Shown piece after piece: positions 33,054-40,898 of a stretch of 64,000 nucleotides of DNA. A program made the position numbers and the translations under genes. This stretch comes from Bacteroidales bacterium (GTDB lineage Bacteria; Bacteroidota; Bacteroidia; Bacteroidales; UBA932). The stretch spans positions 1-64,000 of the forward strand of contig JAKSKN010000013.1 in NCBI GenBank assembly GCA_024401695.1, in the 5' to 3' direction. The notes beneath the pieces were generated by a model, which worked only from the letters and a program-made list of their open reading frames with translations, was not told the origin of the DNA and made no database searches. How positions within the stretch are numbered: position 1 is the first letter of the stretch; every line of letters begins with the position of its first letter.

Positions 33054-35261
33054 ATGAAAAAAGCGTTTTTAGCATTAGCGGTATTTTCAATGATGATGAG
33101 CAGTTGCAATAACGACAAAGAGGCAGGCGGATACATCGGCCGGAGCGACATCCAGGTGGCCGATGGCAGGATGACGCCGGAGACCCTCCTTGCATTCGGC
33201 CGCCTCAGCGACCCGCAACTGTCACCCGATGGCAGCCTCATCCTCTATGGTGTCAGCTATACCGACGTCAAGGAGAACCGCAGCTGCCGCAACCTCTTCG
33301 TCTGCAAGCCGGACGGCAGCGCCCGCAAGCAGATCACACGCTACGGGAAGAGCGTGAACAACGCCCGCTGGAGCGCTGACGGCAAGTCGATCTATTTCCT
33401 CCAGGACGGACAGCTCTGGAAGGCGGCTTTCGACGGCAGCAGGCTGGGCAAGAAGCAGAAACTCTCCGACTTTGCCGCCGGCATCAACGAATTCACCTTC
33501 TCCCCGGACCAGAGCCAGATACTCTTCACCAGCACCATCAAGAACAAGTTCGTAGACCAGCCGGCCGATATTTGCGAAGACCTTGACAAGGCCCGGGCAT
33601 ACGCTACCGAGGAACTGATGTACCGTCACTGGGACCACTGGGTAACCGAAACCCCACGCAGCTACGTTGCCAACTTCCAGAACGGTCCGGTCACCGCCGA
33701 CAATTCCGTCGACATCCTTGGCGACGAGCCTTTCGAACTCCCTACCGAGCCTTTCGGCGGAGTCGAACAGCTGAGCTGGAGCCCTGACGGACGCTACATT
33801 GCCTACTCCTGCCGCAAGCTCTACGGCAAAGAATACGCGTTCAGCACCAACAGCTGCATCTTCATCTATGACATCCTCACCGGCGCAACCCTGGCCGTCA
33901 CCACTGACGGCGGATACGACACCGACCCAGCCTGGAGCCCTGACGGCGGCAAGCTCGCCTGGATATCAATGGAGAGAGATGGTTACGAGGCTGACCGTCA
34001 GCGGCTTATGGTAGCCGACCTGTCTTTCGTCACCGAGAGCGAAGGTCAATGTTTCGGAGTAATGGTTGACGCCATCCGCGAACTCACGACCGGATTCATC
34101 TATGATGCAGCCGGCATATTCTGGACTGACGACAGCCGGAACATAATCTTCAACTATACCAGGAAAGCCTGCGACTTCATCGCGAAAGTCAATGTCGAAG
34201 GCGAGCCTGTCATCGAGGACCTCACCGGAGCAGACTGGAGATATGGTTTCAGTGCACCGTTCGCAGCAGTCGGCAACAAGCTCTATACGACATACCAGAG
34301 TATGGAATTCCCTGCCGAACTCGCCTGCATAGAACTCGGGGAGGCCCCGTCCATCAGTGCCATAACCACTGAGAACAAACACATTCTCGACCAGCTAGGC
34401 CAGATCAGGATGGAGCAGATCATCCTCAAGACCCCCGAGGGAGAAGATCTCTACAGCTGGGTACTCTACCCTCCTGAATTCGACGAGAGCAAGACATACG
34501 CCGGCATCGAGATGTTCAACGGCGGTCCTCAGACCAGCCTCGACCAGCACTGGAGCTATCGCTGGAACTTCCTCCTGATGGCGCAGCAGGGCTACGTGGT
34601 ACTTCTGCCGAACCGCCACGGCGACAGCGGCTTCGGACAGCCTTGGAAAGAACAGATATCCGGTGATTATCAAGGACTTAATATGCAGGATTATATCCTT
34701 GCAGGCAAGTGGTTCAAGGATCAGAAGTGGGCCGGCAGACTTGCAGGCGTAGGCGCCTCCTACGGGGGATTCTCCGTCTACAATATGATGGGCATCCACG
34801 GCGACCTCTTCGACTGCTTCATCTCCCACGCCGGAATCTTCGACGAGAGGATTATGTGGTACACCACCGAAGAAGCCTGGTTCGGCAACTGGGACAACGG
34901 AGGGCTGACCGAATACGCGTATGAAGCGGGCAAGGTCGGACCTGCCGGCGACGGGGTCACCTTCGGCGGACTCCAGCAGGCGGGAGCCCCTTATGCCAAG
35001 GGAGCAAAGGTTGCCGAGCATTACGGCAACGATCCGTCTGCAAAGGTCACCAAATGGCACACGCCTATACTCTGCATACACGGAATGATGGATTTCCGCA
35101 TTCCTTACACACAGGGAATGGCCGCTTTCAACGCCGCACAGATGATGGGAGTACCGTCCAGGCTTGTCATCTTCCCTGAAGAGTGCCACTGGATACTTCA
35201 GCCTCAGAACTCGCTCTATTGGCACAGAGAGTTCTACAACTGGCTTGAAAAGTGGCTTTAG
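33054..35261 (+). CDS. Prolyl oligopeptidase family (S9) peptidase, lipoprotein
   Basis: An exported serine peptidase of the DPP IV/acylaminoacyl-peptidase type. The signal MKKAFLALAVFSMMMSSC gives a lipobox MSSC. Residues about 60-440 are a beta-propeller with WSADGKSIYF- and WSPDGRYIAYS-type blades. The C-terminal alpha/beta hydrolase domain shows S569 in GVGASYGGFS, D680 in IHGMMDFRIPY and H712 in PEECHWILQPQNS, a complete catalytic triad. The 735-residue length fits. In the periplasm it probably trims peptides. It lies between lemA and a thioesterase gene that starts 11 bases after the stop. Confidence 0.9.
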   Translation: MKKAFLALAVFSMMMSSCNNDKEAGGYIGRSDIQVADGRMTPETLLAFGRLSDPQLSPDGSLILYGVSYTDVKENRSCRNLFVCKPDGSARKQITRYGKSVNNARWSADGKSIYFLQDGQLWKAAFDGSRLGKKQKLSDFAAGINEFTFSPDQSQILFTSTIKNKFVDQPADICEDLDKARAYATEELMYRHWDHWVTETPRSYVANFQNGPVTADNSVDILGDEPFELPTEPFGGVEQLSWSPDGRYIAYSCRKLYGKEYAFSTNSCIFIYDILTGATLAVTTDGGYDTDPAWSPDGGKLAWISMERDGYEADRQRLMVADLSFVTESEGQCFGVMVDAIRELTTGFIYDAAGIFWTDDSRNIIFNYTRKACDFIAKVNVEGEPVIEDLTGADWRYGFSAPFAAVGNKLYTTYQSMEFPAELACIELGEAPSISAITTENKHILDQLGQIRMEQIILKTPEGEDLYSWVLYPPEFDESKTYAGIEMFNGGPQTSLDQHWSYRWNFLLMAQQGYVVLLPNRHGDSGFGQPWKEQISGDYQGLNMQDYILAGKWFKDQKWAGRLAGVGASYGGFSVYNMMGIHGDLFDCFISHAGIFDERIMWYTTEEAWFGNWDNGGLTEYAYEAGKVGPAGDGVTFGGLQQAGAPYAKGAKVAEHYGNDPSAKVTKWHTPILCIHGMMDFRIPYTQGMAAFNAAQMMGVPSRLVIFPEECHWILQPQNSLYWHREFYNWLEKWL

Positions 35262-35272
35262 CCTGATTTGAG

Positions 35273-36007
35273 ATGACGTCCAAGACCATTCAGAAGCTGG
35301 ACCTTCCGTGCTATATGTTCGACTGCCGTGAATGTCTCCGGCCATCGTCCTTTATGGACATCGCCCAGGAACTCGCGGCAGCCGGCAGTGCGGACGGTGG
35401 ATTCTCTGACCAGGACATCGCGAAACACGGGCTGGTCTGGATACTCGCAAGGATGAAGGTGGTATTCAACAAAGTACCTCACCGTTGCGACAGCGTTACC
35501 GCAGAGACCTGGCACAGAGGGCTCTCGGGACCATATTTCATCAGGGACTACCGTCTGCTCGACACAGACGGGGGTGTTGCCGTATCCTCAACCAGCACCT
35601 GGGTCATAATGGACACGGCAAGCCGCAGGGCCGTACGCGGCGACCATATCACCGACATAATCCCCTCTTCGCCCCAGTGCGACGAGGAGGCTGCCGGCGA
35701 TCCGGCGGACAAGATCATTTTCCCGAAAAACGCTGCCGGCACCATAGTGGCAGAGCACAAGGTGGTATATTCCGACCTTGACTACAACGGCCACGCCAAC
35801 AACGCCAAATACACCCTCTGGGCACTGGACGTCCTTCCTCCGGAGCTGACCACAAACAACACCCCGAAGGAAATCACGGTCAACTTCAACAACGAGGCCA
35901 GGCTGGGTGAGGTCGTGACACTGCTTCACTGCCAGCACGCCAACGTCCATATTGTCGAAGGCCGGTCAAACGGTCTCCAGGTCTTCATCGAAAAAATCAT
36001 TTACTGA
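35273..36007 (+). CDS. Acyl-ACP thioesterase
   Basis: A 244-residue double-hotdog thioesterase of the FatA/FatB-like bacterial group, which frees fatty acids from acyl carrier protein. The first hotdog holds RPSSFMDIAQELAAAG with the long central helix and HGLVWILARMKVVF; the second holds the active-site stretch YSDLDYNGHANNAKYTLW, with Asn and His of the catalytic set. Family members are common single genes in Bacteroidetes. Free fatty acid produced here could in principle feed the acyl-AMP ligase at 25312-28635, but the genes are 7 kb apart and no link is shown. The GH3 gene begins four bases after the stop. Confidence 0.88.
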   Translation: MTSKTIQKLDLPCYMFDCRECLRPSSFMDIAQELAAAGSADGGFSDQDIAKHGLVWILARMKVVFNKVPHRCDSVTAETWHRGLSGPYFIRDYRLLDTDGGVAVSSTSTWVIMDTASRRAVRGDHITDIIPSSPQCDEEAAGDPADKIIFPKNAAGTIVAEHKVVYSDLDYNGHANNAKYTLWALDVLPPELTTNNTPKEITVNFNNEARLGEVVTLLHCQHANVHIVEGRSNGLQVFIEKIIY

Positions 36008-36011
36008 TCAT

Positions 36012-38354
36012 ATGAAAAAAGTCTTTTACATTTTTGCCGCACTTATGATAGCAGCTTGTTCCACACCCGGAGAGAAATCCGAACAAGACCTGCAGAAGCA
36101 GGTTGATGAGGTATATTCACGTCTGAGCATCAACGACAAGGCAGCCCAGCTATTCGGATTCTATCCCAACGAACTTATTACGGACGGAAAGCTCGACCTT
36201 GAACTCTGCCGTCAGAAAATCCCTTATGGAGTAGGTCATATCTGCCAGTGCACCAGCTCGCTGGATATGGATGCAGACCAGATCAGGCAATTGGTGAAAG
36301 ACATCCAGGACTACCTGGTCAATGAGACCCCTGCCGGCATTCCTGCCATCGTCCACGACGAAGCCCTGGCCGGCCTCACCGCCAAAGGTGCCACATCTTA
36401 TCCACAGGCCATCGGCATAGCCTGCACCTGGAATCCGGAACTTCTCAAGCAGAAGACAACCCTCACCGCCGGGAAGATGCGCGCCGTAGGCCAGCAGCTT
36501 GCACTCTCCCCTATGGTCGACCTTATACGCAATGCCAACTGGTCCAGGATCGAGGAGTCCTGCGGCGAAGATCCATACCTCACCGCAGCAATGGGCGCCG
36601 CCTTCGTCCAGGGTCTCCAGAGCAAAGGCTTCAGGGAAGGCGTAGCCGCCACCACCAAACACTTCCTCGGCTACGGCGGAGCCAACACCCTGCCGTGGAA
36701 AGAAATATACGAGGAAGTCCTCTATCCTCACGAGGCCATCATCCGCACAGCCGGCAGCACCTCGCTGATGACCTCATATGACAAGTTCCGCAGCCAGTAC
36801 GCAGTCGCCAGCGACACCCTCATCCGGCACATCCTGCGTGACTACCTCCATTACGACGGTCTCGTAGTCACAGACTACTACGCAATGAACCAGAATGACA
36901 ATTCAGGCAAGATCGAGAACCTGAAGCGTTATGCCGTCGAAGCCATCAAGGCCGGAAACGACCTGGAATTCCCAGACAACGAGTGTTATCGTCTCATACC
37001 TCAACTGATTGAAGAAGGCGTACTTACCGAGAAAGATATAGAACCTTCCGTAAAGCGCGCCCTGCTTATGAAAGCCCGCGCAGGCCTTCTCGACAAGAGC
37101 CCCAAGCTCTTCGAAGAAGGGCCTCTGGACCTCGATCCTTCCGAAAGCCGTCAGACAGCCTACGAGCTTGCCGCACAGTCCATCGTTCTCCTGAAGAACA
37201 ACGGCGAGCTGCCACTTGCTGAGGGAAAGACCGTCGCCGTCGTCGGTCCTAATGCCAATTCAATCTGGAGCATGCTGGGAGACTACACTTTCCAGAGCAT
37301 GCAGAAGTTCTTCTTCAACCACGACGTCGATGAGTCAGCCCTCCCTGTCGAGACCTTCCTTGAGGCCTTCAGCGCCAAATATCCGGGCAAGGTCGCATAC
37401 GAACGCGGCTGCGACTGGAGTTCCCTAAACGATATGCAGATTATGAAAGGCGGAGATGCACGCACCCGCCTCCTTCCGGTCCGCAGGCTCGAATCCGATG
37501 AACGGACCGACTGGGATGCAGCAGTCAGCCTTGCCTCTGAAAGCGACATCGTGATTGCAGCGATGGGTGAGAATGTCTTCCTCTGCGGTGAGAACCGCTC
37601 CCGCAGCAGCATCCGCCTCCCGGGTGAGCAGGAGCAGTTCGTCAAGGACCTCATCGCCACAGGCAAACCGGTCGTGCTGGTAATGTTCGGCGGACGCCCG
37701 ATGGTCATTGACGCCATCGCCGACGGTTGCGCCGCCATCATCGAGGCCTGGTATCCCGGCGAGGAAGGAGCCAATGCCCTCACCGATATCCTCAACGGAA
37801 CAGTCAACCCTTCAGGCAAACTCTGCGTCTCCTACCCTCGTACAGAAGCCGGGGAACTCTACTGCTACAACAACCAGGTCGAACCGGAGAAGGTCGCCTG
37901 GCCGTTCGGCTTCGGTCTCTCATACTCTGCGTTCAAGTACGACAATATGGAGATAGAAGGGGCTTCAACAGAATATCCAACTGACACAGAATGGATTACA
38001 ATCGGCTGTGACGTCACGAACGTCTCAAGTGCCGCAGGAGCCGAAATAGTCCAGCTATACGCATCCCCTGCCTCAGGTCAGCCACTCAAGCCTCTGCAGC
38101 TCAAGGGCTTCACCCGCGTAGTCCTCGCCGCCGGCGAAACCACACACGTCACTTTCCGTCTCGCACTCGACCAGCTCGCCTGGTTCACGGTGAACGGTCC
38201 CGATGCTGAAAACGCCGGATTCTGGACCATATCAGACGGCGACTACACCCTGAAGATCGGAGGTTCAAGCGACTCACTGCCGCTTTCAGCCACACTGTCT
38301 CTTTCAGGCGCCCCGGTCACCAAGGCCCTCAGAGACCACTATTTCGCAGAATAG
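36012..38354 (+). CDS. Glycoside hydrolase family 3 lipoprotein (beta-glucosidase type)
   Basis: A 780-residue retaining beta-glycosidase. Signal MKKVFYIFAALMIAAC ends in lipobox MIAAC, so the mature protein should be lipid-anchored. The GH3 N-terminal barrel shows PAIVHDEALAGL, EESCGEDPYLTAAMGAAFVQG, TTKHFLGYGG and the nucleophile D288 in LVVTDYYAMNQ. The alpha/beta sandwich follows (TVAVVGPNANS, IVIAAMGENVFLCGENRSR), and a fibronectin-like C-terminal domain closes it. Beta-glucosidase or beta-xylosidase activity is likely; specificity cannot be read. The ATG at 36012 begins the signal peptide; an in-frame upstream start would overlap the thioesterase gene. A reading frame with no start continues after the stop. 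Confidence 0.9.
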   Translation: MKKVFYIFAALMIAACSTPGEKSEQDLQKQVDEVYSRLSINDKAAQLFGFYPNELITDGKLDLELCRQKIPYGVGHICQCTSSLDMDADQIRQLVKDIQDYLVNETPAGIPAIVHDEALAGLTAKGATSYPQAIGIACTWNPELLKQKTTLTAGKMRAVGQQLALSPMVDLIRNANWSRIEESCGEDPYLTAAMGAAFVQGLQSKGFREGVAATTKHFLGYGGANTLPWKEIYEEVLYPHEAIIRTAGSTSLMTSYDKFRSQYAVASDTLIRHILRDYLHYDGLVVTDYYAMNQNDNSGKIENLKRYAVEAIKAGNDLEFPDNECYRLIPQLIEEGVLTEKDIEPSVKRALLMKARAGLLDKSPKLFEEGPLDLDPSESRQTAYELAAQSIVLLKNNGELPLAEGKTVAVVGPNANSIWSMLGDYTFQSMQKFFFNHDVDESALPVETFLEAFSAKYPGKVAYERGCDWSSLNDMQIMKGGDARTRLLPVRRLESDERTDWDAAVSLASESDIVIAAMGENVFLCGENRSRSSIRLPGEQEQFVKDLIATGKPVVLVMFGGRPMVIDAIADGCAAIIEAWYPGEEGANALTDILNGTVNPSGKLCVSYPRTEAGELYCYNNQVEPEKVAWPFGFGLSYSAFKYDNMEIEGASTEYPTDTEWITIGCDVTNVSSAAGAEIVQLYASPASGQPLKPLQLKGFTRVVLAAGETTHVTFRLALDQLAWFTVNGPDAENAGFWTISDGDYTLKIGGSSDSLPLSATLSLSGAPVTKALRDHYFAE

Positions 38355-38549
38355 CTGACAGAAAGGGCATTGCTTCTGATGCCTTTCGATATAGATACCT
38401 ATTTCCAGAAGGAAGTCGATGATCGTGATATCCACGGAGCATACAACTTTGAACTAATCTCTGATCTTCTTCCCAAGGTGGATATCTTCACCGGGGAGGA
38501 GATGGAAACAAGCGTACGGCACGGATTACCGGCAATGCTCTTCTCATAG
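38355..38549 (+). pseudogene. Unrecognised open stretch directly after the GH3 stop, probably a gene remnant
   Basis: After the GH3 TAG the same frame stays open for 64 codons to a stop at 38547, with one possible ATG at 38379 (56 aa, beginning MPFDIDTYFQKEVDD). The residue make-up looks protein-like (FELISDLLPKVDIFTGEEMET). Shifting frame after it gives another protein-like piece (RILPDVFPECRLDFAVESYF) ending near 38615, so a frameshifted or decayed gene is plausible. I do not recognise the family. The rest of the gap, to 38698, holds nothing I can name; a reverse-strand frame at 38399-38683 has shadow-like Ser/Arg-rich content. Confidence 0.3.
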
Positions 38550-38698
38550 CAGGAGGATACTGCCCGATGTCTTTCCGGAGTGTCGACTCGATTTTGCTGT
38601 TGAAAGTTACTTTTAGGAATGTTCGAGCCGGTAGCGGTACAGCCGAAATTGCCGGTATTGTCAACAGGAATGGCGGTCATCATCCGTAATCATAAAGA

Positions 38699-39865
38699 CT
38701 ACAGATTGAAATGCAGTCTGGTTTCGTAGTCTTTGTCCACGCAGACGGTTGCAGTATTTTTCGTGAGATTGTAGACCACTGACCATTGGGTATTGCTCGT
38801 GATTTCCTCAGGGTTGAGAAGCTGATGGACATCCTGCAGCAGCTGCATCGCTTCGTCTTCGGTGAGGATACGTTGTTTTTCCTGAAGTCTGTTGTGAATG
38901 ATGTCATAGCGGTTCTGGCCAACGCCGAGATTCTGCCAGCCTTCTGTCAGGTAGAAGTTGGTAACATGGTCTTCATCGAGTACATTGAGAGTCCAGTCCT
39001 TGGCTTTCGCGTCCTCGACCGGAGCTTCTTCTCCAGGACGGAAGTACTCGATCACGACTGATTTGCCGCTGGCATCTGCAAGCAGGAAATGGTAATTGTT
39101 CGGAGAATCCTCGCCGTCGGCGAAGAAATTGTGGTTTCTGAACATCTCCACCGCCTCATCAACGTTCGCACATTCGTCCAGGGCGATGCGGATGGCGAGG
39201 GACGGAACGATGTCGGACTTGTTGGAATCGTGCTGAACAGCACCGCCGCCCCGCAGCGAAAGAACTCCGATGAACAGGCCGGCATCATTCATTCCGTCAA
39301 GGCAACAGTAAACGGAAGCTGCAGTAGGGACAGAAATATCGGTCGTGCCGTCGGAGAGCGAACCTGCGACAAAAGTCTTTTCGTCTAGATAAGGCATCGC
39401 TGAGATGCACATCGACTCATACGCACCCGGGAAGATGTTGTGGACAGCTACGTTAGCTGAGGATACGAATCGATAGTCGAAGTTTCTGCCGACTATGACA
39501 TCCCCATCCGGAGACTTTACGCAAAAAGCGCTGCAACCATAGTCCATCTTGGAGTCCGATGCGCTCACTGGAAGATTAAGCAGGTTCTGAAAGACTTTCA
39601 TGATCAGGTCTTCGCTCGATTTGGCGCCACCTTGGTCCATTATTTCATTCAGTTTGTAGTCTGCGGTATTTTCCATCGTGTAAAGATGACCTTCTTTGAT
39701 GTCTCTGAGGGTAGCGGCTGTCGCTTTCTGAGCGTCAGTTTGGAGAATGGTGGCGGGATTGTCGGAAGGGACTCCTTCAATTTCCGAGAATCTGTGGCTG
39801 TTGCAGGATTGTATCGTTGTAAGAGCAGCCAGCACTATAAACAGGAAACCTTTATTCTTCATCAT
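38699..39865 (-). CDS. Linear amide C-N hydrolase (choloylglycine hydrolase-like Ntn hydrolase) lipoprotein
   Basis: An exported N-terminal-nucleophile-type hydrolase related to bile salt hydrolases, penicillin V acylases and acid-ceramidase-like amidases. Signal MMKNKGFLFIVLAALTTIQSC has lipobox IQSC (C21). The catalytic segment is YGCSAFCVKSPDGDVIVGRN, with C111 as the likely nucleophile, followed by FDYRF, and later NDAGLFIGVLSLRGG and the conserved NYHFLLADASG. About 90 residues lie between the lipid anchor and the nucleophile, so maturation at C111 or a non-processed form are both possible. Substrate unknown: a bile acid conjugate, N-acyl amino acid or lipid amide. Two start codons are adjacent (39865 and 39862). 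Confidence 0.82.
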   Translation of the reverse strand: MMKNKGFLFIVLAALTTIQSCNSHRFSEIEGVPSDNPATILQTDAQKATAATLRDIKEGHLYTMENTADYKLNEIMDQGGAKSSEDLIMKVFQNLLNLPVSASDSKMDYGCSAFCVKSPDGDVIVGRNFDYRFVSSANVAVHNIFPGAYESMCISAMPYLDEKTFVAGSLSDGTTDISVPTAASVYCCLDGMNDAGLFIGVLSLRGGGAVQHDSNKSDIVPSLAIRIALDECANVDEAVEMFRNHNFFADGEDSPNNYHFLLADASGKSVVIEYFRPGEEAPVEDAKAKDWTLNVLDEDHVTNFYLTEGWQNLGVGQNRYDIIHNRLQEKQRILTEDEAMQLLQDVHQLLNPEEITSNTQWSVVYNLTKNTATVCVDKDYETRLHFNL

Positions 39866-39899
39866 AAAAAATACTGCTATAAAAATATATATCTATGTC

Positions 39900-40886
39900 C
39901 TAAATCCAACCAGAAATTTTGAATACCTCGAAATCCTCGTCAACATAATTGAACGTGCTCCTGCAGGCCGCTGCAGAAAAGCTCGTCGCTATACATAGAC
40001 TCCGGCTCCACCAGCCGGAGTCTATATGTTTCCGGCCATCACGGCCCAAGTCCTTAAGGTCCTGGAGACGTATTCCCTCCGATATCAGCGAATAGACGAA
40101 CCCGGCATTGAAGTTATCTCCCGCGCCTATTGTTGACACGGTCTCGATCTGCTCCACAGGGAACTCCATCTCTCCGTCACCGGTGAACACCTGGACCGGG
40201 GCGGAGCCTCTTGTCAGTATGAAATTGCGGCATAAGGGGGCGATATGCTTCTCATATATCTCGCGTCCGTCACCCGTACCGAACAGAAACTGAAAATCCT
40301 CCGCCGAACCACGCACCACATCCGAGAAGCGGCAGTTCTCAACGATATTGCCCATTGTCTCCGGAAGGTCCTTGATATGATTCGGGCGGAAGTTGATGTC
40401 ATAATAGATGATTGCACCGGATGCACTCGCCCGGGAGAGAAGTTCCCTTGTGTGTTCCCTGATCACCGGATTGATTGCAAAATAAGATCCGAACAGGACG
40501 ATATCGTCCTTCTTGAACTCCACCGCCCCCACTCTTTCCGCTGACAGCCCGGCGTGGGCGTGGTCCTTGTAGAACTCGTAGCGGGCGTCGTTGTTCTCGT
40601 CCAGAAAGGCCATTGATATATGGCTCTGGCTGCCTTTGTTTCTGGTCACGGCATCCGTACATATGCCGTTCTTCTCCATAAAGGAAACGATGATATCTCC
40701 GATATGGTCATCTCCCACCTCTGTCACCATCCTGATTTCCGACTCAGGGCTGACTTTCTTTATAGTCCTGCCCAGAGAGACCAGGGCGTTGAAGGTCGAG
40801 CCGCCGGGGACGGCAGCCGTGGGGTTGTCATTTCTGAAAATCACGTCAAGGACGGTCTCACCTATTCCGATTATATTCCTTCCCAT
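39900..40886 (-). CDS. PfkB-family carbohydrate kinase with an in-frame hairpin near its 3' end
   Basis: A ribokinase-like sugar kinase of 328 residues, probably fructokinase. The first PfkB motif is seen in VPGGSTFNALVSLGR and the substrate region in GSQSHISMAFLD; the second signature with the catalytic aspartate is STIGAGDNFNAGFVYSLI. The C-terminal ATP-pocket end reads ATSFSAAACRSTFNYVDED. Between the two, about residues 284-294 (HIDSGWWSRSL) are encoded by a perfect 13-bp inverted repeat that looks inserted without breaking the frame. The gene lies 34 bases upstream of the Ntn-hydrolase gene on the same strand and 12 bases downstream of uvrD. Confidence 0.87.
   Translation of the reverse strand: MGRNIIGIGETVLDVIFRNDNPTAAVPGGSTFNALVSLGRTIKKVSPESEIRMVTEVGDDHIGDIIVSFMEKNGICTDAVTRNKGSQSHISMAFLDENNDARYEFYKDHAHAGLSAERVGAVEFKKDDIVLFGSYFAINPVIREHTRELLSRASASGAIIYYDINFRPNHIKDLPETMGNIVENCRFSDVVRGSAEDFQFLFGTGDGREIYEKHIAPLCRNFILTRGSAPVQVFTGDGEMEFPVEQIETVSTIGAGDNFNAGFVYSLISEGIRLQDLKDLGRDGRKHIDSGWWSRSLCIATSFSAAACRSTFNYVDEDFEVFKISGWI
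39995..40025. repeat. Perfect 13-bp inverted repeat inside the PfkB kinase gene
   Basis: ATAGACTCCGGCT (39995-40007) and AGCCGGAGTCTAT (40013-40025) are exact complements with a 5-base loop CCACC. It lies wholly within the coding region and keeps the frame. No other copy is seen in this window. Confidence 0.75.
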
Positions 40887-40898
40887 ATGCAGCAGATA

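Noticed and set aside
38399-38683. 94-codon reverse frame in the gap after the GH3 gene
   Set aside because: Ser/Arg-rich with no motif; the forward strand looks more protein-like, so this is probably its shadow.
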